The translations under genes and the position numbers were made by a program. Shown here in pieces: positions 56,063-64,000 of a stretch of DNA of 64,000 nucleotides. Source of the DNA: Anaerolineaceae bacterium UBA4890 (GTDB lineage Bacteria; Chloroflexota; Anaerolineae; Anaerolineales; Anaerolineaceae); the NCBI GenBank assembly GCA_002399085.1, contig DHCY01000016.1:1-64000 (forward strand), in the 5' to 3' direction. Position 1 is the first letter of the stretch; each line of letters begins with the position of its first letter. Below the pieces are notes generated by a model. It was not told the DNA's origin, did no database searches, and was given only the letters and a program-made list of their open reading frames with translations.

Positions 56063-57112
56063 TTATCTTACCAAGTCAGCGAGACGGACATCTGTCGGGG
56101 TGAGCAGGTCACGCAATGCCTGGTAACTGGTATCGTGCAAAGGCTCAAGCTGAGCAACTTCATAATTCAGCATCTGACTCAACAAGCTCTTACCGAGCTC
56201 CTCGCGCGAAAAATTCCGTAAAAATTCGGAGATCCGGTTCTGAAGAGGCAGTTCCATCTGTTTGGAGACAGAGAGGTTAAAATTTGGGATAATTGGCGGG
56301 GAGATCCAGAGTATGGGAACCTTGTCTATGGCGTCTGTCAGGTCGCTGATCACTTCGGATGAAGTGCGTGGGTCAGCGGAAAGGGCGTAGGTGACTGCAT
56401 AAGAGCAGATTCCTTTAACGTAAAGGGCGCGGATGCTGGAACTGAAACTGAAAGTCAGTACCGGACGGGTATAGGCAATGTTGTTTTGATTGAGGTACCC
56501 GAGGGGCACCCAATAGCCAGAGAGAGAATCTTCCTGGGTCAGGCAAGGACGCAAACCAGCCAGTTGGGACAATGCCTGGGCTGCGGTTGCCGCTGAACTG
56601 TTGGTGGTTGGGTCGTAATAAGTCTCATATTCAGCCTCTTTGTGCCCCAGAAATTGCACACCATAAGCCGTGACACCGAGGTGATTGGTAACCAGCAATG
56701 CGCTGACCAGGTCTTTTTGGGAAGCTAGCAAATATTCGGGGGCGGTCAGCCATGCCATGTCGACCTCCCTGCGTTGCAGGGCGAGCTCGAGGTCAATGTA
56801 ATTGGCATAGGTCTGCGAGATGAAGCTCAGTGAAAGACCTTCAGAAAGATGCGTGAGTACACTTTGAATCGCTTCAGGCTGACCTGGAATAGCCTCCTGG
56901 ACAATCAAGCCGATCACGATCGGATTTTCCGGTGATCCTAATGGTGCCGGGGTCGGGGTGTAGGTTGGCATTGCTGTCGGAGGTGCAAGTTCGGGGGTTT
57001 GCGTCTGAGGGTTAAAATCGAGGGTGGGTTGCCCTGCGAGTGAATCGCATGCGCTCAGAAGAAAAAGCGAGATGGTCAACGCCAGGATTATTCGCATACC
57101 AGTCTTTGCCAT
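56063..57112 (-). CDS. PhnD-like substrate-binding lipoprotein
   Basis: A 349-residue lipoprotein with lipobox L-S-A-C near residue 21 and a Thr/Pro spacer (about 38-58). The domain after residue 62 begins P-I-V-I-G-L and belongs to the PhnD/SsuA/transferrin-like periplasmic-binding fold: an L-E-L-A-L-Q-R-R-E-V-D-M-A-W segment near 108-121, the ligand-binding type core of this family. No ABC permease or ATPase gene is nearby, so it may serve a distant transporter or be a sensor. The upstream ribosome binding site is weak; a second ATG at 57097 is possible. Confidence 0.8.
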   Translation of the reverse strand: MAKTGMRIILALTISLFLLSACDSLAGQPTLDFNPQTQTPELAPPTAMPTYTPTPAPLGSPENPIVIGLIVQEAIPGQPEAIQSVLTHLSEGLSLSFISQTYANYIDLELALQRREVDMAWLTAPEYLLASQKDLVSALLVTNHLGVTAYGVQFLGHKEAEYETYYDPTTNSSAATAAQALSQLAGLRPCLTQEDSLSGYWVPLGYLNQNNIAYTRPVLTFSFSSSIRALYVKGICSYAVTYALSADPRTSSEVISDLTDAIDKVPILWISPPIIPNFNLSVSKQMELPLQNRISEFLRNFSREELGKSLLSQMLNYEVAQLEPLHDTSYQALRDLLTPTDVRLADLVR

Positions 57113-57199
57113 GCGTTGATTTTACCTTATTTGAAAATGAAGAGTTACACAATGATCATAGTGCTATGTTAAAATCAAGAAAACAAAACGGAGGGTGTT

Positions 57200-57685
57200 A
57201 TGGAAATCATACTTGAACCAGTCAATAAGCCCGAGGATATCAATTTTGTCTTTGGTCAATCACACTTTATAAAAACAATCGAAGACATCCACGAGATGCT
57301 GGTTACAACGGTACCAGGAATTAAATTTGGGGTGGCGTTTTGTGAGGCTTCCGGTCCAAGCCTGGTGCGGTGGTCCGGGAACGATGAAGACCTGATCGAA
57401 CTGGCAACCGAAAATGCATTCAGAATTGGTGCCGGGCACAGTTTCATTCTCTTTTTGGGTGAAGGTTTTTTCCCGATCAACATCCTGACCAACCTGAAGA
57501 GCATCCCCGAGATTGTCAATATCTTTTGCGCGACCGCCAACCCAACCGAGGTGGTGCTGCTTGAAACAGGTGAGGGGCGCGCTGTTTTAGGGGTTGTGGA
57601 TGGCTCTTCACCCAAAGGAATCGAAACCGAAGAAGATATTGCCGCCCGAAAGAGATTTTTAAGGAAGATCGGTTACAAGTTTTAA
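57200..57685 (+). CDS. Adenosine-specific kinase (PF04008 family)
   Basis: A 161-residue member of the small adenosine-specific kinase family, first described from the archaeal protein PAE2307. It covers the family's full length: E-I-I-L-E-P-V-N-K-P near the start, F-G-V-A-F-C-E-A-S-G-P near residue 48-58, and A-T-A-N-P-T-E-V near 112. The reported property is binding or phosphorylation of adenosine; the physiological role is poorly known. GGAGGG lies just upstream. It is monocistronic, between divergent and convergent neighbours. It complements the kinase-ahcY pair at 6467-8704 as a second possible adenosine route. Confidence 0.9.
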   Translation: MEIILEPVNKPEDINFVFGQSHFIKTIEDIHEMLVTTVPGIKFGVAFCEASGPSLVRWSGNDEDLIELATENAFRIGAGHSFILFLGEGFFPINILTNLKSIPEIVNIFCATANPTEVVLLETGEGRAVLGVVDGSSPKGIETEEDIAARKRFLRKIGYKF

Positions 57686-57697
57686 GTTCTCGGGATT

Positions 57698-58300
57698 TTA
57701 TTGATTGGTAAAAGCCCAGGCTTTGAGGAGTGTAAGGTCTGCTAAGGCTCTTGCGCGATGGCTGTGTTGATTCTTGTATGCTGAGCCTAATTCAGCCATT
57801 GTTTTTCCTTCCGCTCGAACAAAAAATATTGGGTCATAGCCAAAACCATTTGTGCCTCGGAATTCGTCGGTGATTTCGCCGCGAACACTGCCGTGGTTGT
57901 CTCCTGTTAGACCCTCATCGATCATGAAAACTGCATGGCAGTGGAAGGTTGCCAGCCAGGGTTTGGGTTTGCCCTCAAGTTTGGAGAGCAGGAACAAGCA
58001 GCGATCATGATCGGAAGCGCCCGGTTTAGGTGAATAGCGGTGTGAGTGCAGCCCGGGTTCGCCACCAAGGATGTCCACTTCCAAGCCAGAGTCATCCGCC
58101 AAAACCGGCATTCCGCTCGCCAGGTGAAACGCTTTGGCTTTCAGCAGGGAATTTTCATAATAATTATCCCCGACCTCAGCAGGGTGTAGGTTCAACCCAA
58201 GATCTGAAGGTTTGATTAATTGAACTGGCAAGTGCTCCAGGATAGCAGTAATCTCCTGGAACTTGTGATCATTGTTGCTGGCGACCAATACTTTTTTCAT
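57698..58300 (-). CDS. rdgB: XTP/dITP diphosphatase (RdgB/HAM1)
   Basis: A 200-residue nucleotide house-cleaning enzyme that hydrolyses dITP, XTP and related triphosphates. Typical blocks: V-A-S-N-N-D-H-K near residue 5, L-A-D-D-S-G-L-E-V near 67 and G-F-G-Y-D-P-I-F near 146. The start at 58300 is supported by AGGAAGG upstream; an earlier in-frame ATG at 58327 lacks the family sequence. Length is normal. Confidence 0.96.
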   Translation of the reverse strand: MKKVLVASNNDHKFQEITAILEHLPVQLIKPSDLGLNLHPAEVGDNYYENSLLKAKAFHLASGMPVLADDSGLEVDILGGEPGLHSHRYSPKPGASDHDRCLFLLSKLEGKPKPWLATFHCHAVFMIDEGLTGDNHGSVRGEITDEFRGTNGFGYDPIFFVRAEGKTMAELGSAYKNQHSHRARALADLTLLKAWAFTNQ

Positions 58301-58376
58301 AAACCTTCCTCGTAAACTTGGGTGCAAACTACCCGCATGATATAATTATGAAAAACTTTAACAATTGTAATTGACC

Positions 58377-58859
58377 ATGGAACAGATAAAACATCCCCTC
58401 CGTACAAATGTCGGCTTCTTTCTGAACAAACCGATAGGCTACAGCCGGGAATTTGAACTCGATTTCCCGCACATTTTCATCGAACCTGATTTGCACGCTG
58501 ACAACTTCAAAGGCACCTATTCATTTTCCCGCACAAGCGAAGGCTTGCTGCTGCAAGCTGATCTGGAGGCAGATATCGAAGGTCAGTGTAATCGCTGCCT
58601 GGAGCCGATTATGGTGCATGTATGCACTCAGTTTGAAGACCTGTATGTATTTGCAACCCGCATTAAAGAGGAACTGGACGAAGAAGAAGTGCCCAACGAC
58701 GGCTATATAGAGCTGGGTGTGCCCTTCCGCGATTACCTTCTGCTGGGGTTACCTATTTCCAGCACATGCAAACCCGACTGCAAAGGTATTTGCCTGGATT
58801 GCGGGCAAAACCTGAACACAGGAACTTGTGAACACAATCACGGTGTAGACTATTCATAA
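58377..58859 (+). CDS. DUF177 (YceD-like) protein
   Basis: A 160-residue DUF177 protein, family linked to 23S rRNA and large-subunit assembly in bacteria and plastids. It has C-N-R-C near residue 68-71 and the C-terminal C-K-x-x-C-K-G-I-C-x-x-C-G cluster. In most bacteria the gene is directly followed by rpmF (bL32); here the next gene is metG 71 bases later. TATAAT at 58341-58346 lies 30 bases upstream. The ATG at 58377 is used. Confidence 0.88.
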   Translation: MEQIKHPLRTNVGFFLNKPIGYSREFELDFPHIFIEPDLHADNFKGTYSFSRTSEGLLLQADLEADIEGQCNRCLEPIMVHVCTQFEDLYVFATRIKEELDEEEVPNDGYIELGVPFRDYLLLGLPISSTCKPDCKGICLDCGQNLNTGTCEHNHGVDYS

Positions 58860-58930
58860 TCCACAATACTTTGTGAAAAAGCATGCCCGGTGATGGTAAA
58901 ATTTGCCGATGCTATTTTTGGGAGTTAACC

Positions 58931-60739
58931 ATGAACGAAAACATATTAATTGCTGTTGCCTGGCCTTATGCGAACTCTGACATTCATGTCGGAAATATTA
59001 CCGGATCCCACCTTCCGGGTGATATCGTTGCGCGGTATCAGCGTCTGAGAGGAAAAAAGGTGTTAATGGTCTCGGGGTCCGACTCGCATGGTACGGCGAT
59101 TACCATCAAAGCCGACCAAACCGGGCAGACACCGCACCAGATTTATAACCATTATCACCCACGCTTCATCGAGCTGTTTCAAAGGCTGGGGATTAGCTAC
59201 GACCTGTTTACTTCAACTCACACTGAGAACCATTTTGATATCGCGCAGAAAGTTTTCCTGAGTCTGCTCGAAAATGGGTATCTGAACAAGTACGTTTCCA
59301 AGCAATGGTACAGCCCGACGATGCAGCGCTTCCTGCCCGACCGCTATGTGGAGGGCACCTGTTATATTTGCGGGTTTGAGGGCGCTCGCTCTGACCAATG
59401 TGAACACTGTGGGAATGAATTGGAACCCGAAAAACTGATTAACCCGCGTTCAAAAGTTGATGGCTCTACGCCGATCCTTAAAGAAACTGAGCATTTCTTC
59501 CTGGACCTTTCCACACTGGAACCCCAAATCCATGAATTTCTCAAACAGCGCGAAGGCTATTGGCGACCGAACGTATTGCGCCAGTCTTTAGGCACAATTC
59601 AGTCTGTCGGTTTGAAGCCGACATCCGTGACCCGCGACCTGGAATGGGGCATCCCGGTTCCATTGGAAGGATGGGAAGGCAAGTGCCTTTATGTCTGGTT
59701 TGAGGCGGTAATCGGCTACCTTTCTTCCTCGGTTCAATGGGCGAAACTGAACGAGCGACCAGAGATTTGGCGGGATTGGTGGACCAAACAGCAGGCGAAA
59801 TCTTATTATTTTATAGGAAAAGATAACATCACTTTCCATGCGGTCACCTGGCCGGCGGAGCTGCTGGGCATGCGTGAAGATTTTGACCGACGCATGGGCG
59901 GCGAGATGCCGCAGACTCTGGTCTTGCCTTATGATGTTCCTGCCAACGAGTTCATGAACCTGGAAGGCAAGAAGATCAGCGGTAGCCATAACTGGGCAAT
60001 CTGGGGGCTGGACGCGCTCGATCGTTATGACAGCGACGCGCTGCGCTATTACCTGACGGTCGCCATGCCCGAAAACCGGGATACTGATTGGGATTGGGAA
60101 GAATTTTTCCAACGCAATAACAACGAGTTGGTGGCAACCTGGGGCAATCTGGTTAACCGGGTATTGTCGTTTACCTGGAAAAACTTCGAAGGAAAAATCC
60201 CCAACCCGGGAGAACTTCGTGCTTCCGACCTCGAATTGCTGGAGACGATCAAGGCGGGTTTTGATTCCGTTGGTGATCATATAGAGAAGGTGCAGTTGAA
60301 GGCAGCCCTGGCGGAAGCGATGCGCCTGGCGACTGAAGTAAACAAGTATCTGGATGTGCATGCCCCCTGGTTCGAGATCAAGACTGATCGGGACGAAGCC
60401 GCGAAATCGCTCTTCACTGCCATCCAGGCGATAGATTGGTTGAAAATTATGTTCTCACCGTTTTTGCCGGATACCAGCCAAAAGCTGAATCAGATTTTGG
60501 CAAACGATATTTCTTTGTTTGGTACGCCATTCACCCAGGAAGTGGAAGATTTACTTGGTACGCACCTGGTGTTGGGGCTGAACAGCGAAAATGCGTTGGT
60601 GAGAGTAGGCTCCGATGCCTGGGTGCCGCTGGAATTGGAAGAGGGCAAGCCCTTTAACCAACCCGCACCCCTTTTCAAGAAACTTGACCACAGCATTGTT
60701 GAAGAAGAACGCGCCAGGTTGGGCAAATCAAGCGAGTAA
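58931..60739 (+). CDS. metG: Methionyl-tRNA synthetase
   Basis: A 602-residue class I synthetase charging tRNA-Met. Catalytic features: P-Y-A-N-S-D-I-H-V-G-N near residues 10-20 (HIGH motif), the zinc knuckle C-Y-I-C...C-E-H-C near 144-162, and the KMSKS-type loop K-I-S-G-S near 347. The sequence is of the archaeal-like MetRS branch; the C-terminal anticodon-binding helical domain is complete, but no EMAP-type tRNA-binding domain is fused. GGGAG lies six bases upstream of the ATG at 58931. Confidence 0.96.
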   Translation: MNENILIAVAWPYANSDIHVGNITGSHLPGDIVARYQRLRGKKVLMVSGSDSHGTAITIKADQTGQTPHQIYNHYHPRFIELFQRLGISYDLFTSTHTENHFDIAQKVFLSLLENGYLNKYVSKQWYSPTMQRFLPDRYVEGTCYICGFEGARSDQCEHCGNELEPEKLINPRSKVDGSTPILKETEHFFLDLSTLEPQIHEFLKQREGYWRPNVLRQSLGTIQSVGLKPTSVTRDLEWGIPVPLEGWEGKCLYVWFEAVIGYLSSSVQWAKLNERPEIWRDWWTKQQAKSYYFIGKDNITFHAVTWPAELLGMREDFDRRMGGEMPQTLVLPYDVPANEFMNLEGKKISGSHNWAIWGLDALDRYDSDALRYYLTVAMPENRDTDWDWEEFFQRNNNELVATWGNLVNRVLSFTWKNFEGKIPNPGELRASDLELLETIKAGFDSVGDHIEKVQLKAALAEAMRLATEVNKYLDVHAPWFEIKTDRDEAAKSLFTAIQAIDWLKIMFSPFLPDTSQKLNQILANDISLFGTPFTQEVEDLLGTHLVLGLNSENALVRVGSDAWVPLELEEGKPFNQPAPLFKKLDHSIVEEERARLGKSSE

Positions 60740-60767
60740 GTTCAGGTTGAACCAATTATTCATTTAC

Positions 60768-60790
60768 AAGGGCGGGTTCCCGCCCTTTTT
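60768..60790 (+). terminator. Intrinsic terminator after metG
   Basis: AAGGGCGGG (60768-60776) and CCCGCCCTT (60779-60787) pair, followed by TTT and further T's. It lies about 30 bases after the metG stop. Confidence 0.9.
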
Positions 60791-60844
60791 CCTTTAAGGG
60801 ACAGCCCTGCCCTCGTGAGGGTCCACACCGACCTGCGATCTTCC

Positions 60845-61546
60845 CTACAATGTGCTGAACTTTTTCAAATAAAAAGGCAGATCGTTGAACAATTTTTGGA
60901 TAACGCCTTTAGCCCGCATGTGCCAGAGGGCGTGGTTATTGTCGGTTTCTGAACCTGTTCGGGTAATGATGTCGCTGACTCCCCGCAAGATTAAACCGTT
61001 AACCCGATTTGCATTCAACACCCAGGCAATGGCAGCTGATTCCCAATCGGCAGCTGGCACGTCGAAATCTTTCGTCAGAACCGAAAAGTTTTGGAAATCA
61101 ATGTCCTGGTCAGCGGAAGCCAAAGGCGAGCGGCGGGTATTTTGCGGTAATAGGCTGCCGATCCATTCGGTATCCAATTTAGCCCGGTAAAAGTCGATGG
61201 CGCGGTGGCTGTCACCCATACGCTCATACACATCGTACATCACAGTATCTGTAACCAAGAGTGTTTCACCCAAAACGGCATGACCCTCCAAACCACCGCA
61301 GGTGCCCAGATTGATTACCAATTTTGGCTGCCAATGATCGATCACATATTGCGTCGCGGCGGCACTGCGTGTTTTCCCCCAACCGGAGTGGAAGAATACG
61401 ACGTCATCATCTTGAATAGATGCAAGAAAATTATCTCCAAGAGGAGAAGGCAAAACCTGATCAGGTTTGAGAATATCAAGAGCGAACCGCCACTCAGAAT
61501 TGGCTGAGATCAGAACAACAAAGTAAGGGGAGGTGGGAGTGTTCAA
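60845..61546 (-). CDS. Nucleoside phosphorylase/nucleosidase (MTAN-like)
   Basis: A 233-residue PNP/UDP-superfamily protein close to 5'-methylthioadenosine/SAH nucleosidase. The MTAN residues are present by position: Glu18 in S-A-N-S-E-W, N-L-G-T-C-G-G-L near residue 80, D-W-E-S-A-A-I-A near 168 (the family has D-M-E-A/G-T-A-I-A), and Asp in R-G-V-S-D. The start is TTG at 61546, directly after the preceding stop codon (TAA-TTG), with AAGG upstream; no ATG fits. Because ahcY is also present, this enzyme may act mainly on methylthioadenosine. The Trp and Ser changes in the active-site loop leave specificity open. Confidence 0.85.
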   Translation of the reverse strand: MNTPTSPYFVVLISANSEWRFALDILKPDQVLPSPLGDNFLASIQDDDVVFFHSGWGKTRSAAATQYVIDHWQPKLVINLGTCGGLEGHAVLGETLLVTDTVMYDVYERMGDSHRAIDFYRAKLDTEWIGSLLPQNTRRSPLASADQDIDFQNFSVLTKDFDVPAADWESAAIAWVLNANRVNGLILRGVSDIITRTGSETDNNHALWHMRAKGVIQKLFNDLPFYLKKFSTL

Positions 61547-62308
61547 TTAGCCTTGTGCGAGCCGCTTGCCAACAGAAGCACCGTAGACCAAGAATCGATG
61601 CAATTCGTCGAGTCCAAAAAGGTTATTGGCTAAATGGTCATCAAAAGAACCAATGGCGCAGACACCATAATCGATCGACTCAGCACACAGATACAGATTC
61701 TGGCAGACATGCCCGGCATCCATGTTGATGTAGCGATAGGCTCGCGCGCCGTAACGCCAGCTGGTTTGGTAGACATTGGCAACCCAGAAAAATGTAACGG
61801 CTGAAGTGATTACCTGCTTTTGTTTGTAAACACTTTCATGGGCTTTTTGGATGGCTTCAATACTTTGATCATAGGTCTCGAGGGCATGCCGTGGGGCGAT
61901 ATAGCGATACAAACCAGGTTTTACCCCAGTAACTTTTTGGATCAACAAATAGGTTTCAAATGGATGCCGTGAGCCAGCTGAAGGCACGTAGCGGTTGGTC
62001 AGTTCACGTTTCTCATCGATCTCGCGCACGCCTTGGGTGAAGGTGAGCAGATACGAAAGCTCTTCCAGAGACATGACTGCGCTCTCATCATACCGACGCA
62101 GTGAGCGACGCTTTCTCAGTACATCAATCAGGCTATTATCCTGGGGTACGAAATCCGTTGCATCTGGTAAGAAAAATAAACCAGCTTCATTTTTAACTTG
62201 ATCGAGGTATTGCGGATAAGAATCGCCCTGTTTCTCGGCTGAAATTGGTGAGTTCTCATGATAGCTGCTATGGTGTATCCGGGCAATCAGTTCTTCAGAC
62301 TCAGCCAT
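61547..62308 (-). CDS. SagB-type nitroreductase
   Basis: A 253-residue flavin-dependent oxidoreductase of the SagB/ThcOx type. The nitroreductase core shows R-K-R-R-S-L-R-R-Y near residue 64, P-S-A-G-S-R-H-P-F-E near 110, and a late G-H-V-C-Q-N-L-Y-L near 195. In thiazole/oxazole-modified microcin gene sets SagB oxidises azolines; here no cyclodehydratase or precursor gene is visible, so it may act in another pathway. The ATG at 62308 has AGGAAG upstream; a longer open frame from 62530 would overlap uvrC and the small gene and is rejected. Confidence 0.87.
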   Translation of the reverse strand: MAESEELIARIHHSSYHENSPISAEKQGDSYPQYLDQVKNEAGLFFLPDATDFVPQDNSLIDVLRKRRSLRRYDESAVMSLEELSYLLTFTQGVREIDEKRELTNRYVPSAGSRHPFETYLLIQKVTGVKPGLYRYIAPRHALETYDQSIEAIQKAHESVYKQKQVITSAVTFFWVANVYQTSWRYGARAYRYINMDAGHVCQNLYLCAESIDYGVCAIGSFDDHLANNLFGLDELHRFLVYGASVGKRLAQG

Positions 62309-62316
62309 AATTCTTC

Positions 62317-62424
62317 CTAAAATCTGATCATCGATAAGATCATCGCCAGCACAATGATGATCGCCAGGGCTGCCATAGCGATCCGATAAATTTTTTGTGA
62401 TGAGTTCTTCGTGTTTTTTGCCAT
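62317..62424 (-). CDS. 35-residue single-helix membrane peptide
   Basis: A 36-codon frame between uvrC and the SagB-type gene. It begins with ATG at 62424, two bases after the uvrC stop, with TTGGAG six to ten bases before it, and ends TAG at 62317, eight bases before the next start. The product has a basic hydrophilic head with Lys, Asn, Ser and Gln (about 12 residues), a hydrophobic segment of about 20 residues rich in Ala, Ile, Leu and Met, and a final R-F. It is too short for ordinary gene calling. Its tight fit between two genes with its own ribosome binding site supports translation. Function unknown; not recognised as a known family. Confidence 0.6.
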   Translation of the reverse strand: MAKNTKNSSQKIYRIAMAALAIIIVLAMILSMIRF

Positions 62425-62426
62425 AA

Positions 62427-64000
62427 TTACTCCAATTCCGCCTTAATTGCGTTGGCTTTTTCAATCGAAATGCCTTTAATTTTCGCGATTTCCGCTGGGT
62501 CAGCTTCAAGGATACCTTGAATTGAGCCAAACCGATTAATCAGTTCTTTTCTGCGGGCTGGTCCGATTCCGGGGATGCTGTCGAGCCGGGAAGCCAACCC
62601 GATTTTACCACGCTTGTTGCGGTGAGCGGTGATCGCAAAGCGGTGAGCTTCGTCACGGATGCGTTGTACCAGGTAGTAGCCCTGGGAGTGATCGTCCAGC
62701 CGCACCGGTTCGGTAAAATTGGGCAAAAAGAGCTCTTCTTCCTGTTTTGCCAATCCGACGATTGTAAACTTCCCGGTCAGACCGGTCTCTTCCAAAATCT
62801 CAATTGCCTGGCGAAGCTGACCCTTCCCCCCGTCGACGATCAACAGATCAGGCAGGATACTGAACGCCAGGTCAGGCTTGTAGCCTGGGGCATCTTTGGC
62901 GTCGTTCTCAGAGAAATAATTCGAGAAACGCCTGTTGAGTACCTCGCGCATCGAGGCAAAGTCGTCCGGACCAGTCACCGAGCGAATATTGAAGCGCCGG
63001 TACAGCTTTTTGTTAGGGATGCCCTGCTCAAACACGACCATACTGCCGACACTGGCGGTGCCCTGGGTATTGGAGATGTCATAACATTCGATGCGATTGG
63101 ACGGTTCGGACATGCCCAGCGCTTCCTGGATCTCACCAAGCGCGTCGCGCTGACGGTCCTTGTCAGCCTTCCATCGGATTTCGAGTGCTCGCAGGGTTTC
63201 GGCAGCGTTTTCGGTTGCCATTTTCACCAGCTCTTTCGACTGACCGCGTTTAGGCACCGTGATCTGAACTTTTTCGCCACCGCGTTTGGTGTTGAGCCAT
63301 TCGTTGATGATCATGGCTTCTTCCACCTCCTGGGGCAGCATGACCTTGTTGGGAACGTAGGCTGCCTGGGAATAGTACTGCTTGATGAATTCCTCCAGGA
63401 TTTCCTGGTTTTCCTCTTCTTCGGTGCCTTCGAGGATGAAGTACTCACGACCAATCAGCTTACCTGAACGGATGAAGAAGATCTGCACGCAGGCTTCGCC
63501 ATTGTTGCGTGCCATGGCGATCACATCGGAGTCTTTGCGGTCATTTGAGATGATCTTTTGGCGTTCCACAACCCGTTCAACCGCCTGTATCTGGTCGCGC
63601 ACGGTGGCAGCTTTTTCATAGTTAAGCGCGTCTGACGCCTTTTCCATCTCAACCTGTAGTCGTTTGAGTACCGGGTCAGCTTTTCCTTCCAGGAACTTTG
63701 CCAGGTCTTCAATCATCTGGCGGTAATCCGCCCTGCTGATCGCGCCGATACAGGGACCCGAGCACAAGCGGATGTCGTAATACAGGCAGGGACGAGGGTC
63801 TTTGCCAGTAATTTCGCGGGCACAAGTGAGGTATGGGAAAATCTTGCGCAGGATATCCAATGTTTGGTGCACCGCCCAAACCGAAGTGTAAGGTCCATAG
63901 TAGCGCGAACCATCGTCGACCATGTTGCGGGTTACAGATACTTTGGGAAAATCGTCCTGCCAATGGATCTTGATGTAGGGATAGCGTTTGTCATCCTTCA
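62427..64000 (-). CDS. uvrC: UvrABC system protein C, 5' end outside window
   Basis: The frame stays open to the right edge of the window, so about 524 C-terminal residues are seen and the first part of the GIY-YIG nuclease domain is missing. The visible start, K-D-D-K-R-Y-P-Y-I-K-I, and Y-Y-G-P-Y-T-S are from that domain. Then follow the C-x-Y-Y-D-I-R-L-C-S-G-P-C cysteine cluster, the UVR segment near L-E-K-A-S-D-A-L-N-Y-E-K-A, the RNase H-like endonuclease region with E-C-Y-D-I-S and V-D-G-G-K-G-Q-L, and the C-terminal helix-hairpin-helix I-P-G-I-G. UvrC makes the dual incisions of nucleotide excision repair. It is first in an operon with the small membrane peptide, SagB-type and nucleosidase genes. 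Confidence 0.97.
   Translation of the reverse strand, partial: KDDKRYPYIKIHWQDDFPKVSVTRNMVDDGSRYYGPYTSVWAVHQTLDILRKIFPYLTCAREITGKDPRPCLYYDIRLCSGPCIGAISRADYRQMIEDLAKFLEGKADPVLKRLQVEMEKASDALNYEKAATVRDQIQAVERVVERQKIISNDRKDSDVIAMARNNGEACVQIFFIRSGKLIGREYFILEGTEEEENQEILEEFIKQYYSQAAYVPNKVMLPQEVEEAMIINEWLNTKRGGEKVQITVPKRGQSKELVKMATENAAETLRALEIRWKADKDRQRDALGEIQEALGMSEPSNRIECYDISNTQGTASVGSMVVFEQGIPNKKLYRRFNIRSVTGPDDFASMREVLNRRFSNYFSENDAKDAPGYKPDLAFSILPDLLIVDGGKGQLRQAIEILEETGLTGKFTIVGLAKQEEELFLPNFTEPVRLDDHSQGYYLVQRIRDEAHRFAITAHRNKRGKIGLASRLDSIPGIGPARRKELINRFGSIQGILEADPAEIAKIKGISIEKANAIKAELE

Noticed and set aside
62622..63467. 281-residue open frame on the plus strand
   Set aside because: Antisense to uvrC, whose motifs are unmistakable.

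Overview
The window looks like a chromosomal segment of a member of the Chloroflexota, most likely class Anaerolineae. Reasons: mevalonate kinase sits next to isopentenyl phosphate kinase (the alternative mevalonate route known from Chloroflexota and archaea); there are two DUF2298 (Chlor_Arch_YYY) membrane proteins with their tyrosine-run motifs; topA carries an extra N-terminal zinc ribbon; and many conserved but uncharacterised families of this phylum occur. No phage, insertion sequence, CRISPR array or rRNA operon was seen. This assignment is an inference from gene content; no search was run.

Left edge (1-3114): two related Thr/Pro-linker lipoprotein genes (one cut by the window edge), AT-rich, beside a tRNA-Arg whose 3' end is partly duplicated downstream. 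Then 3145-6327: an extradiol dioxygenase, an AhpD-like protein and a serine beta-lactamase-like exported protein. 6467-8704: a PfkB-family kinase plus S-adenosylhomocysteinase, a likely SAH/adenosine recycling pair. 8755-9239 is a gene-free stretch with a ~43 bp tandem repeat that also occurs dispersed elsewhere. 9240-13671 (minus): molybdopterin-binding protein, recA with its own promoter and a candidate LexA site, DUF1015 and DegV.

13842-21275 (plus) is a translation/secretion/topology operon: ffh, rpsP, khpA, rimM, dprA, topA and an unknown membrane protein. 21349-25665 (minus) is UbiA-type prenyltransferase, mevalonate kinase, isopentenyl phosphate kinase, dgt, greA: an isoprenoid module leading into nucleotide and transcription housekeeping. 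25838-43844 (plus) begins with lepA and continues almost without gaps through a flippase-like membrane protein, a GT4 glycosyltransferase, two methyltransferases and four large membrane glycosyltransferase/DUF2298 proteins, ending in cmk. Together with the prenyltransferase module across the divergent promoter region, this looks like an uncharacterised polyprenyl-linked cell-envelope glycan pathway and is the most interesting block in the window.

43855-54589: a DMT transporter (minus), an orphan sensor kinase, then rpoC and gyrA without rpoB or gyrB beside them; rpoC has a clear promoter, a structured leader and a very acidic C-terminal tail. 54812-58300: HD hydrolase, SanA/YdcF-like protein, PhnD-like lipoprotein, adenosine-specific kinase and RdgB. 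58377-60739: DUF177 and metG. 60845-64000 (minus): uvrC (5' end outside the window), a newly noticed 35-residue membrane peptide, a SagB-type nitroreductase and a nucleosidase, packed as one operon.
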